The notes: generated by a model from the sequence alone, not told the origin. 64,000 bases of DNA from Shewanella morhuae (GCF_900156405.1 NZ_FTNN01000001.1:210347-274346), one strand, 5' to 3'; numbered from the stretch's first letter, positions 26,276 to 35,170 are shown. Made by a program: numbers and translations.

Positions 26276-27070
26276 TTAATCGTGGGCGGATATAGACCTT
26301 TTTTCGATAGGAGTTTGGGTTGTCTCAACTTGAGAATATTGGTTTAATATTTCAGCCAAACGGCCATCGCTACGCATACTGTCTAGACCTTTATTGAAAG
26401 CATCGACTAATTGCGCGTGGTCGTTTACCGCTAAAGAAATACCTAAGTGGAACACTTCATTTGCAATAGGTTGACCCACTTGTTCAAAGACATTGGTGTA
26501 TTCAGTTGGGCCTTCTTCGATTAAATATCTGGCAATGTTATGTGCTATCAAGACTAAATCAATGCGTTTTGATAAGAGTCTTTTAAAATTCATCTCATCT
26601 GAGTTGGCTGCTTCAGTCATCAATCCCGCGGCAAAAATTTCGGGTGGATTAGCATAACCGCGACCAATCCCAATAGTATAAGGTTTGAGATCGGCAAGTT
26701 TACTGAAGCTTAACGCGTTATCTTTACGTTTATAAAATACAATCTGCACGGGTTGAATTGGCGCTGAAAAATCGACCCATTGTTCACGCTCTTTGCGATA
26801 CCACAGCCCAATCATTCCATCAGCTTTACCATTTTTAACTAGCAATGTACCCCGAGCAAAAGGGTAAAACTTGATGGTGGCATGATAACCTTGGCGCTTA
26901 AATGCCTCTTTCACAACCTGAGACACTCCCCCCTGTTCAGGCAAGCCTTCGGCATAAAATGGCGGATAATTGGTGGCGACTAAATTGATTTCTCTGCCCG
27001 CAAATGCGGGTTGGTAAAAACCAACCATTAACAAACATAAGCTTGATAAGATGAATAACCTTTTTCCCAT
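26276..27070 (-). CDS. Periplasmic solute-binding protein, SBP_bac_3-like
   Basis: A 264-residue secreted binding protein. The signal peptide is MGKRLFILSSLCLLMVGF...QPAFA, and the mature part begins GREINLVATNYPPFYAEGL, the usual front strand of the amino-acid-binding fold. ATG 27070 is taken because GGAG lies 5 bp upstream; an earlier frame extension has no site. There is no permease or ATPase beside it. It resembles the orphan binding protein at 9299-10117 in kind but not closely in sequence. It lies upstream of the pump operon with a 221-bp gap, so it is a separate unit. Confidence 0.8.
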   Translation of the reverse strand: MGKRLFILSSLCLLMVGFYQPAFAGREINLVATNYPPFYAEGLPEQGGVSQVVKEAFKRQGYHATIKFYPFARGTLLVKNGKADGMIGLWYRKEREQWVDFSAPIQPVQIVFYKRKDNALSFSKLADLKPYTIGIGRGYANPPEIFAAGLMTEAANSDEMNFKRLLSKRIDLVLIAHNIARYLIEEGPTEYTNVFEQVGQPIANEVFHLGISLAVNDHAQLVDAFNKGLDSMRSDGRLAEILNQYSQVETTQTPIEKRSISAHD

Positions 27071-27208
27071 TTCTACTCCAACCAGTTTCACATCAATATT
27101 CAACTCAAAATACTTAACCGGAACCTAGGATTGTTTCTGTAGTAACTGATTTATTTTATTACCTTTTTAATAAAAACAATCAGTAATAGCTGCAGAGCTT
27201 GTTCCGAA

Positions 27209-27253
27209 TTTAGGTGACTGAGCTTTAGGTGACTTAGCTTTAGGAGAGTAAAT
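27209..27253. repeat. 15-bp tandem repeat, three units (third degenerate)
   Basis: TTTAGGTGACTGAGC, TTTAGGTGACTTAGC, then a decayed copy beginning TTTAGGAGAG. It lies in the 269-bp spacer between the binding-protein and phosphatase genes, which otherwise holds nothing recognised. Confidence 0.8.
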
Positions 27254-27339
27254 GCCTATTAATATTGACATTTACTCTTAACCGACATGTTTAATTCAAG
27301 CTTAGCATACCATTATATGAGAGCGAGTCTTTTGGCGTG

Positions 27340-28542
27340 TTACAAAGTAACCAACTCACCATGGTAAAGATCGCGGCTGAGCTTATTCGGCTTAATGAGT
27401 AATAACTCACCGGATTTTCCTTCTTTAATACTGCTATCTATCGCAATGATTTTATTGTGGTATAACCCAAGCACTTGTTCCTGTGATGTGTGTCCAACGA
27501 CGATATGTTCGACCTTGAAATAGTCCAGTATGTTATCGATATCCGACTCTTTTAGCTCATTTTTAAAGTAACCGCGATACCAAGTTGGACCATTGGTGAA
27601 AAATAGGAAATTGAGTAAATCATCTTTCTTTAAATCGGCTTTTTTATCATCTAAATGCTGACGAAATAGTTGGTTAGCATCGCTGATATGTAATTTACGC
27701 TCGACCCATTCAGGACTGATGCCGCCATGCATAAACAAGATATTATTGATTTTGACTAAGGTGTGTTTGCTGCGAAGCCACTGGCCTATTTCAGTGTCTT
27801 TATTATAGAGTGCATCGTAGCTACGAGTGAGTAAGTCTGCCGAAACTTGATAACGTTCATTGACGTAACGTAAATCACCGCGAAACACCATTTGCTCATG
27901 GTTGCCCATGAGTAGATGTAAACGTCCACCTGCAGCTTGAGCTTCTTGATCTAAGGCATATAAAAACCACAATACTTCATTGACCTGATGGCCACGGTCA
28001 AACATGTCTCCCGTCATCACCATATGACCGTCACCAAAGGCCCAGTGGTTATTTTTGTCGATAATCTTATGGGCTTTTAGCAAGTTAATCATCACATCAA
28101 ATTGGCCATGCACATCGCTAAGGGCGACAATTTTGCTGACATGAGTAAAGGTATCGGGCTCAACGGTGGCTACTTGTGTGTGAAGATGGGGCTCTGGTAA
28201 TTCACCGCAACTGGCAGGGCGAGTTAACTGCGCCTTTGTAATCGGCGTTTGTTTTAGTTCACTCTGGCAAATCCAATAGGCAGTATCTTTTTGAGTTTTG
28301 TCTAAAAACACATAAGGGCCATCGGTGACGCTGTTTTCTTGAGTTTTGAGCGCTGGCTCGGCTTCGCTTGCATTGGCCGCTAATGAGTTAAAAGAGAGTG
28401 AGGACAAAGGGAGTACGGTGATTATCCATAACAGGGGCGTGATTTTTTTCTGTTGCGTCAGCACCCATTGGCTGGCTCGGCTCAGTCGCGTGATAGAGAG
28501 CATGATTGGGTGAAACCCGACTGGCATCGAATTGATTAGCAT
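27340..28542 (-). CDS. Shewanella-like protein phosphatase (SLP), metallophosphoesterase
   Basis: A 400-residue exported metallophosphoesterase. The PPP/calcineurin core motifs are present in order: LSDVHGQ (metal site 1), GDMFDRG (site 2), LMGNHEQM (catalytic His), FMHGGISPEW and VVGHTSQ. Their order and the insert lengths fit the Shewanella-like phosphatases (SLP), related to eukaryotic PPP phosphatases and known from cold-active Shewanella enzymes. An N-terminal hydrophobic segment near residues 36-55 (LLWIITVLPLSSLSFNSLAA) looks like a signal peptide with a long leader, so a later start is possible. Periplasmic location is therefore likely. Confidence 0.85.
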   Translation of the reverse strand: MLINSMPVGFHPIMLSITRLSRASQWVLTQQKKITPLLWIITVLPLSSLSFNSLAANASEAEPALKTQENSVTDGPYVFLDKTQKDTAYWICQSELKQTPITKAQLTRPASCGELPEPHLHTQVATVEPDTFTHVSKIVALSDVHGQFDVMINLLKAHKIIDKNNHWAFGDGHMVMTGDMFDRGHQVNEVLWFLYALDQEAQAAGGRLHLLMGNHEQMVFRGDLRYVNERYQVSADLLTRSYDALYNKDTEIGQWLRSKHTLVKINNILFMHGGISPEWVERKLHISDANQLFRQHLDDKKADLKKDDLLNFLFFTNGPTWYRGYFKNELKESDIDNILDYFKVEHIVVGHTSQEQVLGLYHNKIIAIDSSIKEGKSGELLLIKPNKLSRDLYHGELVTL

Positions 28543-28865
28543 TAGACTGCATCCTTGTTCTTATTTTAGTTATTCATTCTGTCATTTTAGACACTTGCTC
28601 TGATGAGCCATCGAATATGTAACTTTGCGAAGTTAATCTCAGGTGTTTAATTTCAAACGCTCAGACTCAAGCGCTTAATCTTAAGTACTTAATATCAAGT
28701 GCTCAACATATTGCAAACACTAAATCATACGGGTAAGGCTTAGGGGCGACAAGTCACAAGGCGGGCCAAATTAAACTTGCCACCTCTTTAATCAGTTATT
28801 TCATGCTTGTATGCCTATAGCTGATGATTGTAGTTGCGTAGCATTCACCGTTGTACGTATTGCAC
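28543..28865. other. Intergenic region with 14-bp minisatellite
   Basis: The spacer between the phosphatase gene and the SnoaL-like pseudogene. Besides the five-unit tandem repeat at 28638-28707 I see no gene, RNA or terminator here. Confidence 0.5.
28638..28707. repeat. 14-bp tandem repeat, five diverged units
   Basis: Five consecutive 14-bp units: CTCAGGTGTTTAAT, TTCAAACGCTCAGA, CTCAAGCGCTTAAT, CTTAAGTACTTAAT, ATCAAGTGCTCAAC. The consensus is close to NTCARGTGCTTAAT and matches the units at 35063-35117. Confidence 0.75.
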
Positions 28866-29376
28866 TTACATGGCATTGACAACGGTACGGCTATCGACAA
28901 ACTGCTCGAAACTGACGATTTTTCCGCTGTGTATCTTCCATAAATGGGCGACTCGGGCGCTAAAATATTTGTCTGTCTTGACATAGGTTCCTGAATAAGT
29001 GCCAAAGGCAAAAAACCTTATCGCCTTGGGCTACATAGTCTTCGATATCGACGCGATAGTTATCCCATTTAGTTTCGAGGCGGGCGAACACGTTGGCGGC
29101 TATTGCGCTAAAACCTACATAAGTGCCCGCATAAGGAAACCCCGCCGCTTCCGACCAGCGCGCGTCACTCGCTAAGGCATGCTGAAGACTTTTGGCGTTC
29201 TCGGCTGAGCTACTTCCCTCATAGGTGCGTTTTACTAGTGCAAGATTCGCATCAGTCTGCCTTGCTGGTTTGATAAGGCTTGATTGTGTAATGGTCTAAT
29301 GAAACTGTAGAGTGCGCACTTTAGCCGCTGGTGTGCTGCAGGCAGTCCTAGCAGAATGAGTTGTTGAGTGAGTCAT
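28866..29376 (-). pseudogene. SnoaL/NTF2-like protein gene, frameshifted
   Basis: On the minus strand a SnoaL-like (NTF2 fold) protein can be read in two frames. The first part gives LALVKRTYEGSSSAENAKSL and a run through GFPYAGTYVGFSAIAANVF to YVAQGDKVF; the second continues AFGTYSGTYVKTDKYFSARV to FVDSRTVVNAM and a stop. They join if one base is removed from a run of six A (plus strand) at 29010-29015. There is also an in-frame TAG at 29296-29298 if the ATG at 29376 is the start; that lesion depends on the start and is less sure. It lies downstream of the MBL-fold gene on the same strand, so it was probably part of that unit. Confidence 0.75.
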
Positions 29377-29593
29377 AGCATTAAACCTTCAGGCTTAAGT
29401 TCGTCGCGACATTAGCGACTTAAGTCCTTTGAGATCATTGATTAAAATAGTTAGGTTGGTACGGTTATTGGGGGACAGTTATTTAGGTAAAGACAGGCAT
29501 ACAATCGCTTATGTGCTTGTCTTTAATTGTTTGCACTTAAATGCCTATATTTCATCGCCAGTATATTAAGTGTCGAGATAGGTATGGCAGGGC

Positions 29594-30529
29594 TTACATA
29601 GGCCAGGTCATTTCGCCCATGTAAACTTTGGCGCTGATCTCAAGTCCTGCATCGACTGGCATTTGTGGATATAGCGCCCGCATCTTTTGGATTAATTCGG
29701 CTGAATTTTTCGAAGCTTTTGCCGCGACGTCAAAGGCTTTTACATAGTCACGGGTAAAATTGATGGCGCGGATATCAAATCGCGCTTTGCCTAAGTAGTG
29801 CCCCGGGATCACTGTGGTCGGCAGCAGTTTTTCCATTGCATCTAAATGAATTAACCATTCTTGACGCTCAGAGGTAGTTTGGGTGTCTGCCATCCAAACA
29901 TGGGTGTTATCAAATACTTCTACGCCACCTACAATAGTTTTTATCGATGGTACCCACAGGAAAGTGTGTTTAGGATGTTTGTCATTAAAACCTTCGATAA
30001 TCACTTGCTCACCGTCGATAGTAAACGTATCACTATGAACCGCTTTGGGTAGCACTAATTCGCTTGGCGCATTGTCTTTTAAAATCGGCCCCCAGTAGGC
30101 GAGCTTGCCATCCATTGAAGCTTTAATGGCATCGACAGTGGTTTGAGTGGCGACGATTTGTGCATCGGGGAAATTCTTTTTAATCACGGCTAAGCCGAAA
30201 TAAAAGTCAGGATCGCTATGGCTGATATACACCTGAGTCAGTTTTTTACCGCTTGCCTTGATGGTATCGACCAAGGTTTGGGCATCGTTATTTTGAAATT
30301 GTGCATCGACTAACATCATTTCGTGTTCGCCGCTGATAAAACTCGATGACACGGCAAAGATACTGTTCTCGCCCGGATTAAAATGGCTCACTTGTAATGG
30401 CGCAGCATTGACCGTGCCGAGTCCCGCTAGCAGTAAGGTAGCGGCTAAGCTGATTTTAGATGAGGCTTTGAATGTGGCGTTAACTGTGGCGTTAACTATG
30501 TTGCGTATTGCATAGGTCGATGTGTTCAT
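29594..30529 (-). CDS. Exported MBL-fold metallo-hydrolase with altered metal motif
   Basis: A 311-residue protein with a signal peptide ending near LAGLGTVNAAP and a metallo-beta-lactamase fold. The usual HxHxDH metal motif reads HSDPDF (in YISHSDPDFYFGLAV), so the second and last His are replaced; later ligand-like residues GHYLGK and KHTFLW remain. This variant is found in a recognisable subgroup of MBL-fold proteins, so it need not mean loss of function. ATG 30529 is chosen. It is divergent from a LysR gene and followed by the SnoaL-like pseudogene. The substrate is unknown. Confidence 0.82.
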   Translation of the reverse strand: MNTSTYAIRNIVNATVNATFKASSKISLAATLLLAGLGTVNAAPLQVSHFNPGENSIFAVSSSFISGEHEMMLVDAQFQNNDAQTLVDTIKASGKKLTQVYISHSDPDFYFGLAVIKKNFPDAQIVATQTTVDAIKASMDGKLAYWGPILKDNAPSELVLPKAVHSDTFTIDGEQVIIEGFNDKHPKHTFLWVPSIKTIVGGVEVFDNTHVWMADTQTTSERQEWLIHLDAMEKLLPTTVIPGHYLGKARFDIRAINFTRDYVKAFDVAAKASKNSAELIQKMRALYPQMPVDAGLEISAKVYMGEMTWPM

Positions 30530-30743
30530 TTTGGGCTCACTTATAGTCACAGGATAAAAGAGTAAAAGCTTCGGTTTAGCATTTGTTTATTTGCAGCTGC
30601 TGCAAAAGTGAGCTCAGTATAGGTTGCAGAAATTAATAGATAAATGCCATCATCTGCCCATGATTGTTGCATTAATCGGACTAATGGCTGGATGTAATCT
30701 TGCTCTCTTAGTCATGTTAGGACGCAAATCTGTAAGCGAGCCG

Positions 30744-30794
30744 TTGGTTGAAAGTGATCATTGATTGAAAGTGATTATTGGTTGAACGTGAGTG
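30744..30794. repeat. 17-bp tandem repeat, three units
   Basis: TTGGTTGAAAGTGATCA, TTGATTGAAAGTGATTA, TTGGTTGAACGTGAGTG. The third unit ends 10 bp before the LysR start codon and runs into its ribosome site. It lies where a LysR operator would be expected. Confidence 0.85.
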
Positions 30795-30804
30795 GAGATA
30801 AGTA

Positions 30805-31746
30805 ATGGATAGACTCGAAGCGGCTAAAGTGTTTGTGACTATTGTCGAGCGCGGCAGCATGATTGGCGCCGCCAATGCCTTAGATATGTCGCGGTCTATG
30901 GTGACCCGTTACTTGAGCGAAATGGAAGAATGGTCCGGTGCTAGGTTACTACATCGTTCGACACGTAGCCTCAGCTTAACGCCAGCGGGTGAGCAAGTGC
31001 TGGATTATTGTTATCGCTTACTTGAATTGGCTAATGAAGTGCCAGCGGTTAATCATGCCGCTGTGGCGATTCCGCGCGGATTATTGCGTATTAGCTGCTC
31101 CCAGTTTTTAGCGCATCAGATTTTAACGCCCGTGGTGCGCCAATACTTAGCCAGTTATCCGCAGGCGAGTGTGAACCTTCACGTGAGTAGCCAAACCGTC
31201 GATCTGGTCGCTGAGCGGATTGATCTGGCGATTCGCATCACCAATGAACTCGACCCCAATCTTATCGCAAGGCGCTTGGGGGAATGTGAATCTGTGGTGT
31301 GCGCCGCACCGAGTTATCTTGCCGCGCGCGCCGCCGTGCTGCATCCCGAAGATTTGACTCAACATAACTGCTTAAACTATTCCTACTTTGGCGATGTGAT
31401 GTGGCGCTTTTATCAAACTGCTGTGGCTGTAAAACAGCATCAGGCGCTGAAATCCGATCCTAAGTTAAACCAAGGTCAGGCGTTTAACGTGCCTGTGAAT
31501 GGGAATTTTAGCGCCAATGATTCTATGGTGGTGCTCAATGCTACGCTGGCAGGTGAGGGGATTGCTATGCAACCGCTGTGGGCAGCGAAACCCTATTTAG
31601 ATTCGGGTCAGTTAGTGCCTTTATTAACGAAGTTTACGCCGCAATCCCTTGGTGTGTATGGTGTGTATCAATCCCGCAAACACATGCAGCCTGCACTCAG
31701 GGTGATGATGGACATGCTGGTGGCCTATTTTGCCAGTTTGAAATAG
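30805..31746 (+). CDS. LysR-family transcriptional regulator
   Basis: A 313-residue LysR regulator of the CrgA/DsdC-like group. The winged helix-turn-helix is in KVFVTIVERGSMIGAANALD and MSRSMVTRYLSEMEEWSGARLLHRSTRSLSLT, followed by the effector domain. GGAG precedes ATG 30805. It is divergent from the MBL-fold gene, so that gene and the SnoaL-like pseudogene are its likely targets. The three tandem 17-bp repeats lie in the shared spacer and may affect its binding. Confidence 0.88.
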   Translation: MDRLEAAKVFVTIVERGSMIGAANALDMSRSMVTRYLSEMEEWSGARLLHRSTRSLSLTPAGEQVLDYCYRLLELANEVPAVNHAAVAIPRGLLRISCSQFLAHQILTPVVRQYLASYPQASVNLHVSSQTVDLVAERIDLAIRITNELDPNLIARRLGECESVVCAAPSYLAARAAVLHPEDLTQHNCLNYSYFGDVMWRFYQTAVAVKQHQALKSDPKLNQGQAFNVPVNGNFSANDSMVVLNATLAGEGIAMQPLWAAKPYLDSGQLVPLLTKFTPQSLGVYGVYQSRKHMQPALRVMMDMLVAYFASLK

Positions 31747-31830
31747 CATTAAGTCTTTTGAGTAATCAATGCCGTTAGACTTGAAACATAAAAGCCATGG
31801 CCAATGTGTATAGAGTAAAGTACGCGAATA

Positions 31831-31866
31831 AAAAAGGCTCAGTTCTATTGAACGGAGCCCTTTTTT
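31831..31866. terminator. Bidirectional terminator between LysR gene and ettA
   Basis: GGCTC-A-GTTC, loop TATT, GAAC-G-GAGCC, with A-run on the left and T-run on the right. It serves the converging LysR and ettA transcripts. Confidence 0.88.
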
Positions 31867-31886
31867 CACGCATTTTGAGATAAAAC

Positions 31887-33554
31887 CTATTTAACCATGC
31901 GCTTGTATTTTAAGCGGTGCGGCTCAACGACATCGGCGCCATAGGTATTTTTCAACCATGCCGAGTATTCGGTGTAGTTACCTTCATAGAAGTTCACTTG
32001 GCCTTCATCGCGGTAATCTAAAATGTGGGTCGCAATACGATCTAAGAACCAACGGTCATGCGAAATCACCATAGCGCAACCTGGGAATTCTAGAATTGCT
32101 TCTTCCAATGCGCGCAGAGTTTCAATGTCTAAGTCGTTGGTCGGTTCATCGAGCAGCAATACGTTACCACCGGCTTGCAGCAGTTTAGCTAAATGTACGC
32201 GGTTACGTTCACCACCAGACAGCGTGCCGATAATTTTTTGCTGATCGCCACCACGGAAGTTAAAACGGCCAACATAGGCACGGCTTGGGATTTCCATGTT
32301 ATTGATGCGCATGATGTCTTGACCACCGGAGATCTCTTCCCAAATGGTGTTCTTATCATTCATCGAATTGCGGAACTGCTCAACGGATGCCAGTTGCACG
32401 GTTTCGCCCAGTTCAATGCTGCCGCTATCTGGCGTTTCTGCGCCGGATAACATGCGGAATAGGGTCGATTTACCTGCGCCGTTAGCACCGATAATGCCGA
32501 CGATAGCGCCTTTAGGTACTGAGAATGACAGGTTGTCAATCAATATACGGTCACCGTAAGACTTAGTCAGGTTATTCACTTCAATAACCTTGTCGCCTAA
32601 ACGTGGTCCGGGTGGAATAAACAGCTCGTTGGTTTCGTTACGCTTTTGGTAATCGTTAGTGTTCAGCTCTTCAAAGCGCGCCATACGGGCTTTGCCTTTT
32701 GACTGACGGCCTTTGGCACCTTGACGCACCCATTCTAATTCTTTGGCAATGGTTTTTTGACGGGCGCTTTCGGTAGCAGATTCTTGCTTTAAACGGGCAT
32801 CTTTCTGCTCAAGCCATGAAGAATAGTTACCTTCCCACGGAATACCTTCACCGCGGTCGAGCTCTAAAATCCAGCCAGCGGCATTGTCGAGGAAGTAACG
32901 GTCGTGGGTAATCGCCACCACAGTACCGGCGTATTCCTGCAAGAAATGCTCAAGCCAAGCTACAGATTCGGCATCCAAATGGTTGGTCGGTTCGTCCAGT
33001 AATAGCATTTCTGGCTTTTCAAGTAGCAAACGACAAATCGCCACACGGCGACGCTCACCACCCGATAACACTGCAATTTTTTCATCCCAATCTGGCAGAC
33101 GCAGGGCGTTAGCGGCGCGCTCAAGGATATGCTCTAAGTTATGCGCATCTTGGGCTTGGATAATCGCTTCAAGCTCGCCTTGCTCTTTTGCTAAGGCGTC
33201 GAAATCCGCATCTGGCTCAGCATAGGCGGCATAAACAGCATCAAGGCGAGTCAGGGCATTTTTTGCCTCCGATACGGCTTCTTCAATCGCTTCACGCACG
33301 GTCTGAGTCGGATCGAGTTTAGGTTCCTGCGGTAGATAACCTATTTTCAATCCCGGCATTGGGCGCGCTTCGCCTTCAATCTCGGTATCGATACCCGCCA
33401 TAATGCGCAGTAGCGTCGATTTACCTGAACCGTTAAGGCCTAATACACCAATTTTGGCACCGGGGAAAAAGCTTAAAGAAATGTCTTTAAGGATCTGCTT
33501 CTTAGGCGGAACAATCTTACCCACCCGTAGCATGCTATAAACAAACTGAGCCAT
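31887..33554 (-). CDS. ettA: EttA, energy-dependent translational throttle (ABC-F)
   Basis: A 555-residue ABC-F protein with two ATPase domains and no membrane segments. Walker A loops GLNGSGKST and GANGAGKST, signatures LSGGERRRVAICRLL and LSGGERNRVHLAKLL, and Walker B LLLDEPTNHLD and LLLDEPTNDLD are all intact. The linker between domains includes the EttA-specific KGRQSKGKARMARFEEL stretch. EttA binds the ribosomal E site and gates the first peptide bonds according to ATP level. Length and sequence match E. coli EttA closely. Confidence 0.95.
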   Translation of the reverse strand: MAQFVYSMLRVGKIVPPKKQILKDISLSFFPGAKIGVLGLNGSGKSTLLRIMAGIDTEIEGEARPMPGLKIGYLPQEPKLDPTQTVREAIEEAVSEAKNALTRLDAVYAAYAEPDADFDALAKEQGELEAIIQAQDAHNLEHILERAANALRLPDWDEKIAVLSGGERRRVAICRLLLEKPEMLLLDEPTNHLDAESVAWLEHFLQEYAGTVVAITHDRYFLDNAAGWILELDRGEGIPWEGNYSSWLEQKDARLKQESATESARQKTIAKELEWVRQGAKGRQSKGKARMARFEELNTNDYQKRNETNELFIPPGPRLGDKVIEVNNLTKSYGDRILIDNLSFSVPKGAIVGIIGANGAGKSTLFRMLSGAETPDSGSIELGETVQLASVEQFRNSMNDKNTIWEEISGGQDIMRINNMEIPSRAYVGRFNFRGGDQQKIIGTLSGGERNRVHLAKLLQAGGNVLLLDEPTNDLDIETLRALEEAILEFPGCAMVISHDRWFLDRIATHILDYRDEGQVNFYEGNYTEYSAWLKNTYGADVVEPHRLKYKRMVK

Positions 33555-33743
33555 TTTTCTCTATCTTAAGTGACTAATGATGCGGCTGATTCTACTTGAT
33601 TGTGCGCCGAACTCAACTCGACAATGAGCTAAGTTCAAGCTAAAACGCTAGGAATTTCATGTTGCAAATACTGGGATTGTGGCCGTGTTCCGAGTAGAAT
33701 ACCGCGCAACCCTACCTATAAGAATGAGCCGTTGGAGTAAGCA

Positions 33744-34997
33744 ATGCTGAAAAAAGATATGAATATCGCAGATTATGATCCAGAACTGTTTAAGGCAATT
33801 CAGAACGAAACCCTGCGCCAAGAAGAGCATATTGAACTAATTGCTTCTGAAAACTACACCAGCCCACGCGTGATGGAAGCGCAAGGTTCACAACTCACCA
33901 ACAAGTACGCTGAAGGCTATCCAGGCAAGCGTTACTACGGTGGTTGTGAGTATGTGGACGTGGTTGAAACCTTAGCGATTGAACGTGCAAAAGAACTTTT
34001 TGGCGCAACTTACGCTAACGTACAACCTCATTCAGGTTCTCAGGCAAACAGCGCTGTTTACATGGCATTGTTAAAACCTGGCGATACCGTACTGGGCATG
34101 AACTTAGCCCATGGTGGTCACTTGACCCACGGTTCACCAGTTAACTTTTCTGGCAAACTGTACAATATTATTCCTTACGGTATCGATGAGTCGGGTCAAA
34201 TTGACTATGACGAAATGGAACGTATTGCGATTGAACATAAGCCTAAAATGATGATCGGCGGTTTCTCTGCTTATTCTGGTATCGTTGATTGGGCAAGAAT
34301 GCGTGAAATCGCCGACAAAATCGGTGCTTATTTATTTGTGGATATGGCACACGTTGCAGGCCTTATTGCTGCGGGTGTTTATCCAAACCCAGTACCGCAC
34401 GCACACGTAGTGACCTCAACGACCCACAAAACCTTAGCCGGTCCCCGTGGTGGCGTGATTTTGTCTGCAGCTGATGATGAAGACTTATACAAGAAGTTGA
34501 ATTCAGCGGTATTCCCTGGTGGTCAAGGTGGCCCATTAATGCACGTTATCGCTGGTAAAGCGGTAGCGTTCAAAGAAGCGCTAGAGCCAGAATTTAAAGT
34601 TTACCAGCAGCAAGTGGTTAATAACGCTAAAGCGATGGTTGAAGTGTTCCTTGAACGCGGTTACAAAATCGTCTCTGGCGGAACTGAAAATCACCTAATG
34701 CTAGTTGACCTAATTGGTCGCGACTTAACCGGCAAAGAAGCCGATGCCGCTTTAGGTAGTGCTAACATTACGGTGAACAAAAACTCAGTGCCAAACGATC
34801 CACGTTCACCTTTTGTTACATCAGGTGTGCGTATCGGTACGCCAGCGATTACACGTCGCGGCTTTAAAGAAGTGGAATCAAAAGAATTGACGGGCTGGAT
34901 TTGTGACATCCTCGATGATGCCCATAATCCTGCCGTGATTGAGCGTGTGAAAGGCCAAGTGTTGGCACTGTGCGCACGTTTCCCTGTTTACGGCTAA
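33744..34997 (+). CDS. glyA: Serine hydroxymethyltransferase
   Basis: A 417-residue PLP enzyme that interconverts serine and glycine with tetrahydrofolate, the main source of one-carbon units. The PLP lysine is in [31 protein letters not shown] and the C-terminal [10 protein letters not shown] motif are intact. GGAG lies 7 bp before ATG 33744. It is divergent from ettA and followed by a strong hairpin. The codon use is notably cleaner than the neighbours, as expected for a highly expressed gene. Confidence 0.97.
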   Translation: MLKKDMNIADYDPELFKAIQNETLRQEEHIELIASENYTSPRVMEAQGSQLTNKYAEGYPGKRYYGGCEYVDVVETLAIERAKELFGATYANVQPHSGSQANSAVYMALLKPGDTVLGMNLAHGGHLTHGSPVNFSGKLYNIIPYGIDESGQIDYDEMERIAIEHKPKMMIGGFSAYSGIVDWARMREIADKIGAYLFVDMAHVAGLIAAGVYPNPVPHAHVVTSTTHKTLAGPRGGVILSAADDEDLYKKLNSAVFPGGQGGPLMHVIAGKAVAFKEALEPEFKVYQQQVVNNAKAMVEVFLERGYKIVSGGTENHLMLVDLIGRDLTGKEADAALGSANITVNKNSVPNDPRSPFVTSGVRIGTPAITRRGFKEVESKELTGWICDILDDAHNPAVIERVKGQVLALCARFPVYG

Positions 34998-35000
34998 TTT

Positions 35001-35032
35001 GCCTGTCATCTAAGCTTAATTAGATGACAGGC
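35001..35032 (+). terminator. 13-bp perfect hairpin after glyA
   Basis: GCCTGTCATCTAA, a 6-nt loop, then TTAGATGACAGGC, starting 3 bp after the glyA stop. There is no T-run, so it may stabilise the 3' end rather than stop transcription. The terminator at 35145 then closes the unit. Confidence 0.6.
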
Positions 35033-35062
35033 TGAGATCGACTACTGAGACTTATATTTAGC

Positions 35063-35117
35063 ATCAGGTACTTAACATTAGGTACTTAGCGCTAGGTACT
35101 TACATCAGGTAGTTAAC
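35063..35117. repeat. 14-bp tandem repeat, four units
   Basis: ATCAGGTACTTAAC, ATTAGGTACTTAGC, GCTAGGTACTTAC (13 bp), ATCAGGTAGTTAAC. The consensus ATCAGGTACTTAAC is the same family as the units at 28638-28707. It lies between the glyA hairpin and its terminator. Confidence 0.88.
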
Positions 35118-35144
35118 CTCAGCCCATAAATAGGATAAAATCCC

Positions 35145-35170
35145 ATGGCCGCATCTAGCGGCCATTTTTA
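35145..35170 (+). terminator. Intrinsic terminator of glyA
   Basis: ATGGCCGC, loop ATCTA, GCGGCCAT then a T-run (TTTTTA). It lies 148 bp after glyA and ahead of nrdR. Confidence 0.88.

Noticed and set aside
28638-28707. Tandem repeats as a CRISPR array
   Set aside because: Units are 14 bp and directly adjacent with no spacers, and no cas gene is present.
28796-29011. Minus-strand open frame of 71 codons
   Set aside because: It overlaps the SnoaL-like pseudogene in another frame and has no family features; the frame with recognisable SnoaL sequence is preferred.
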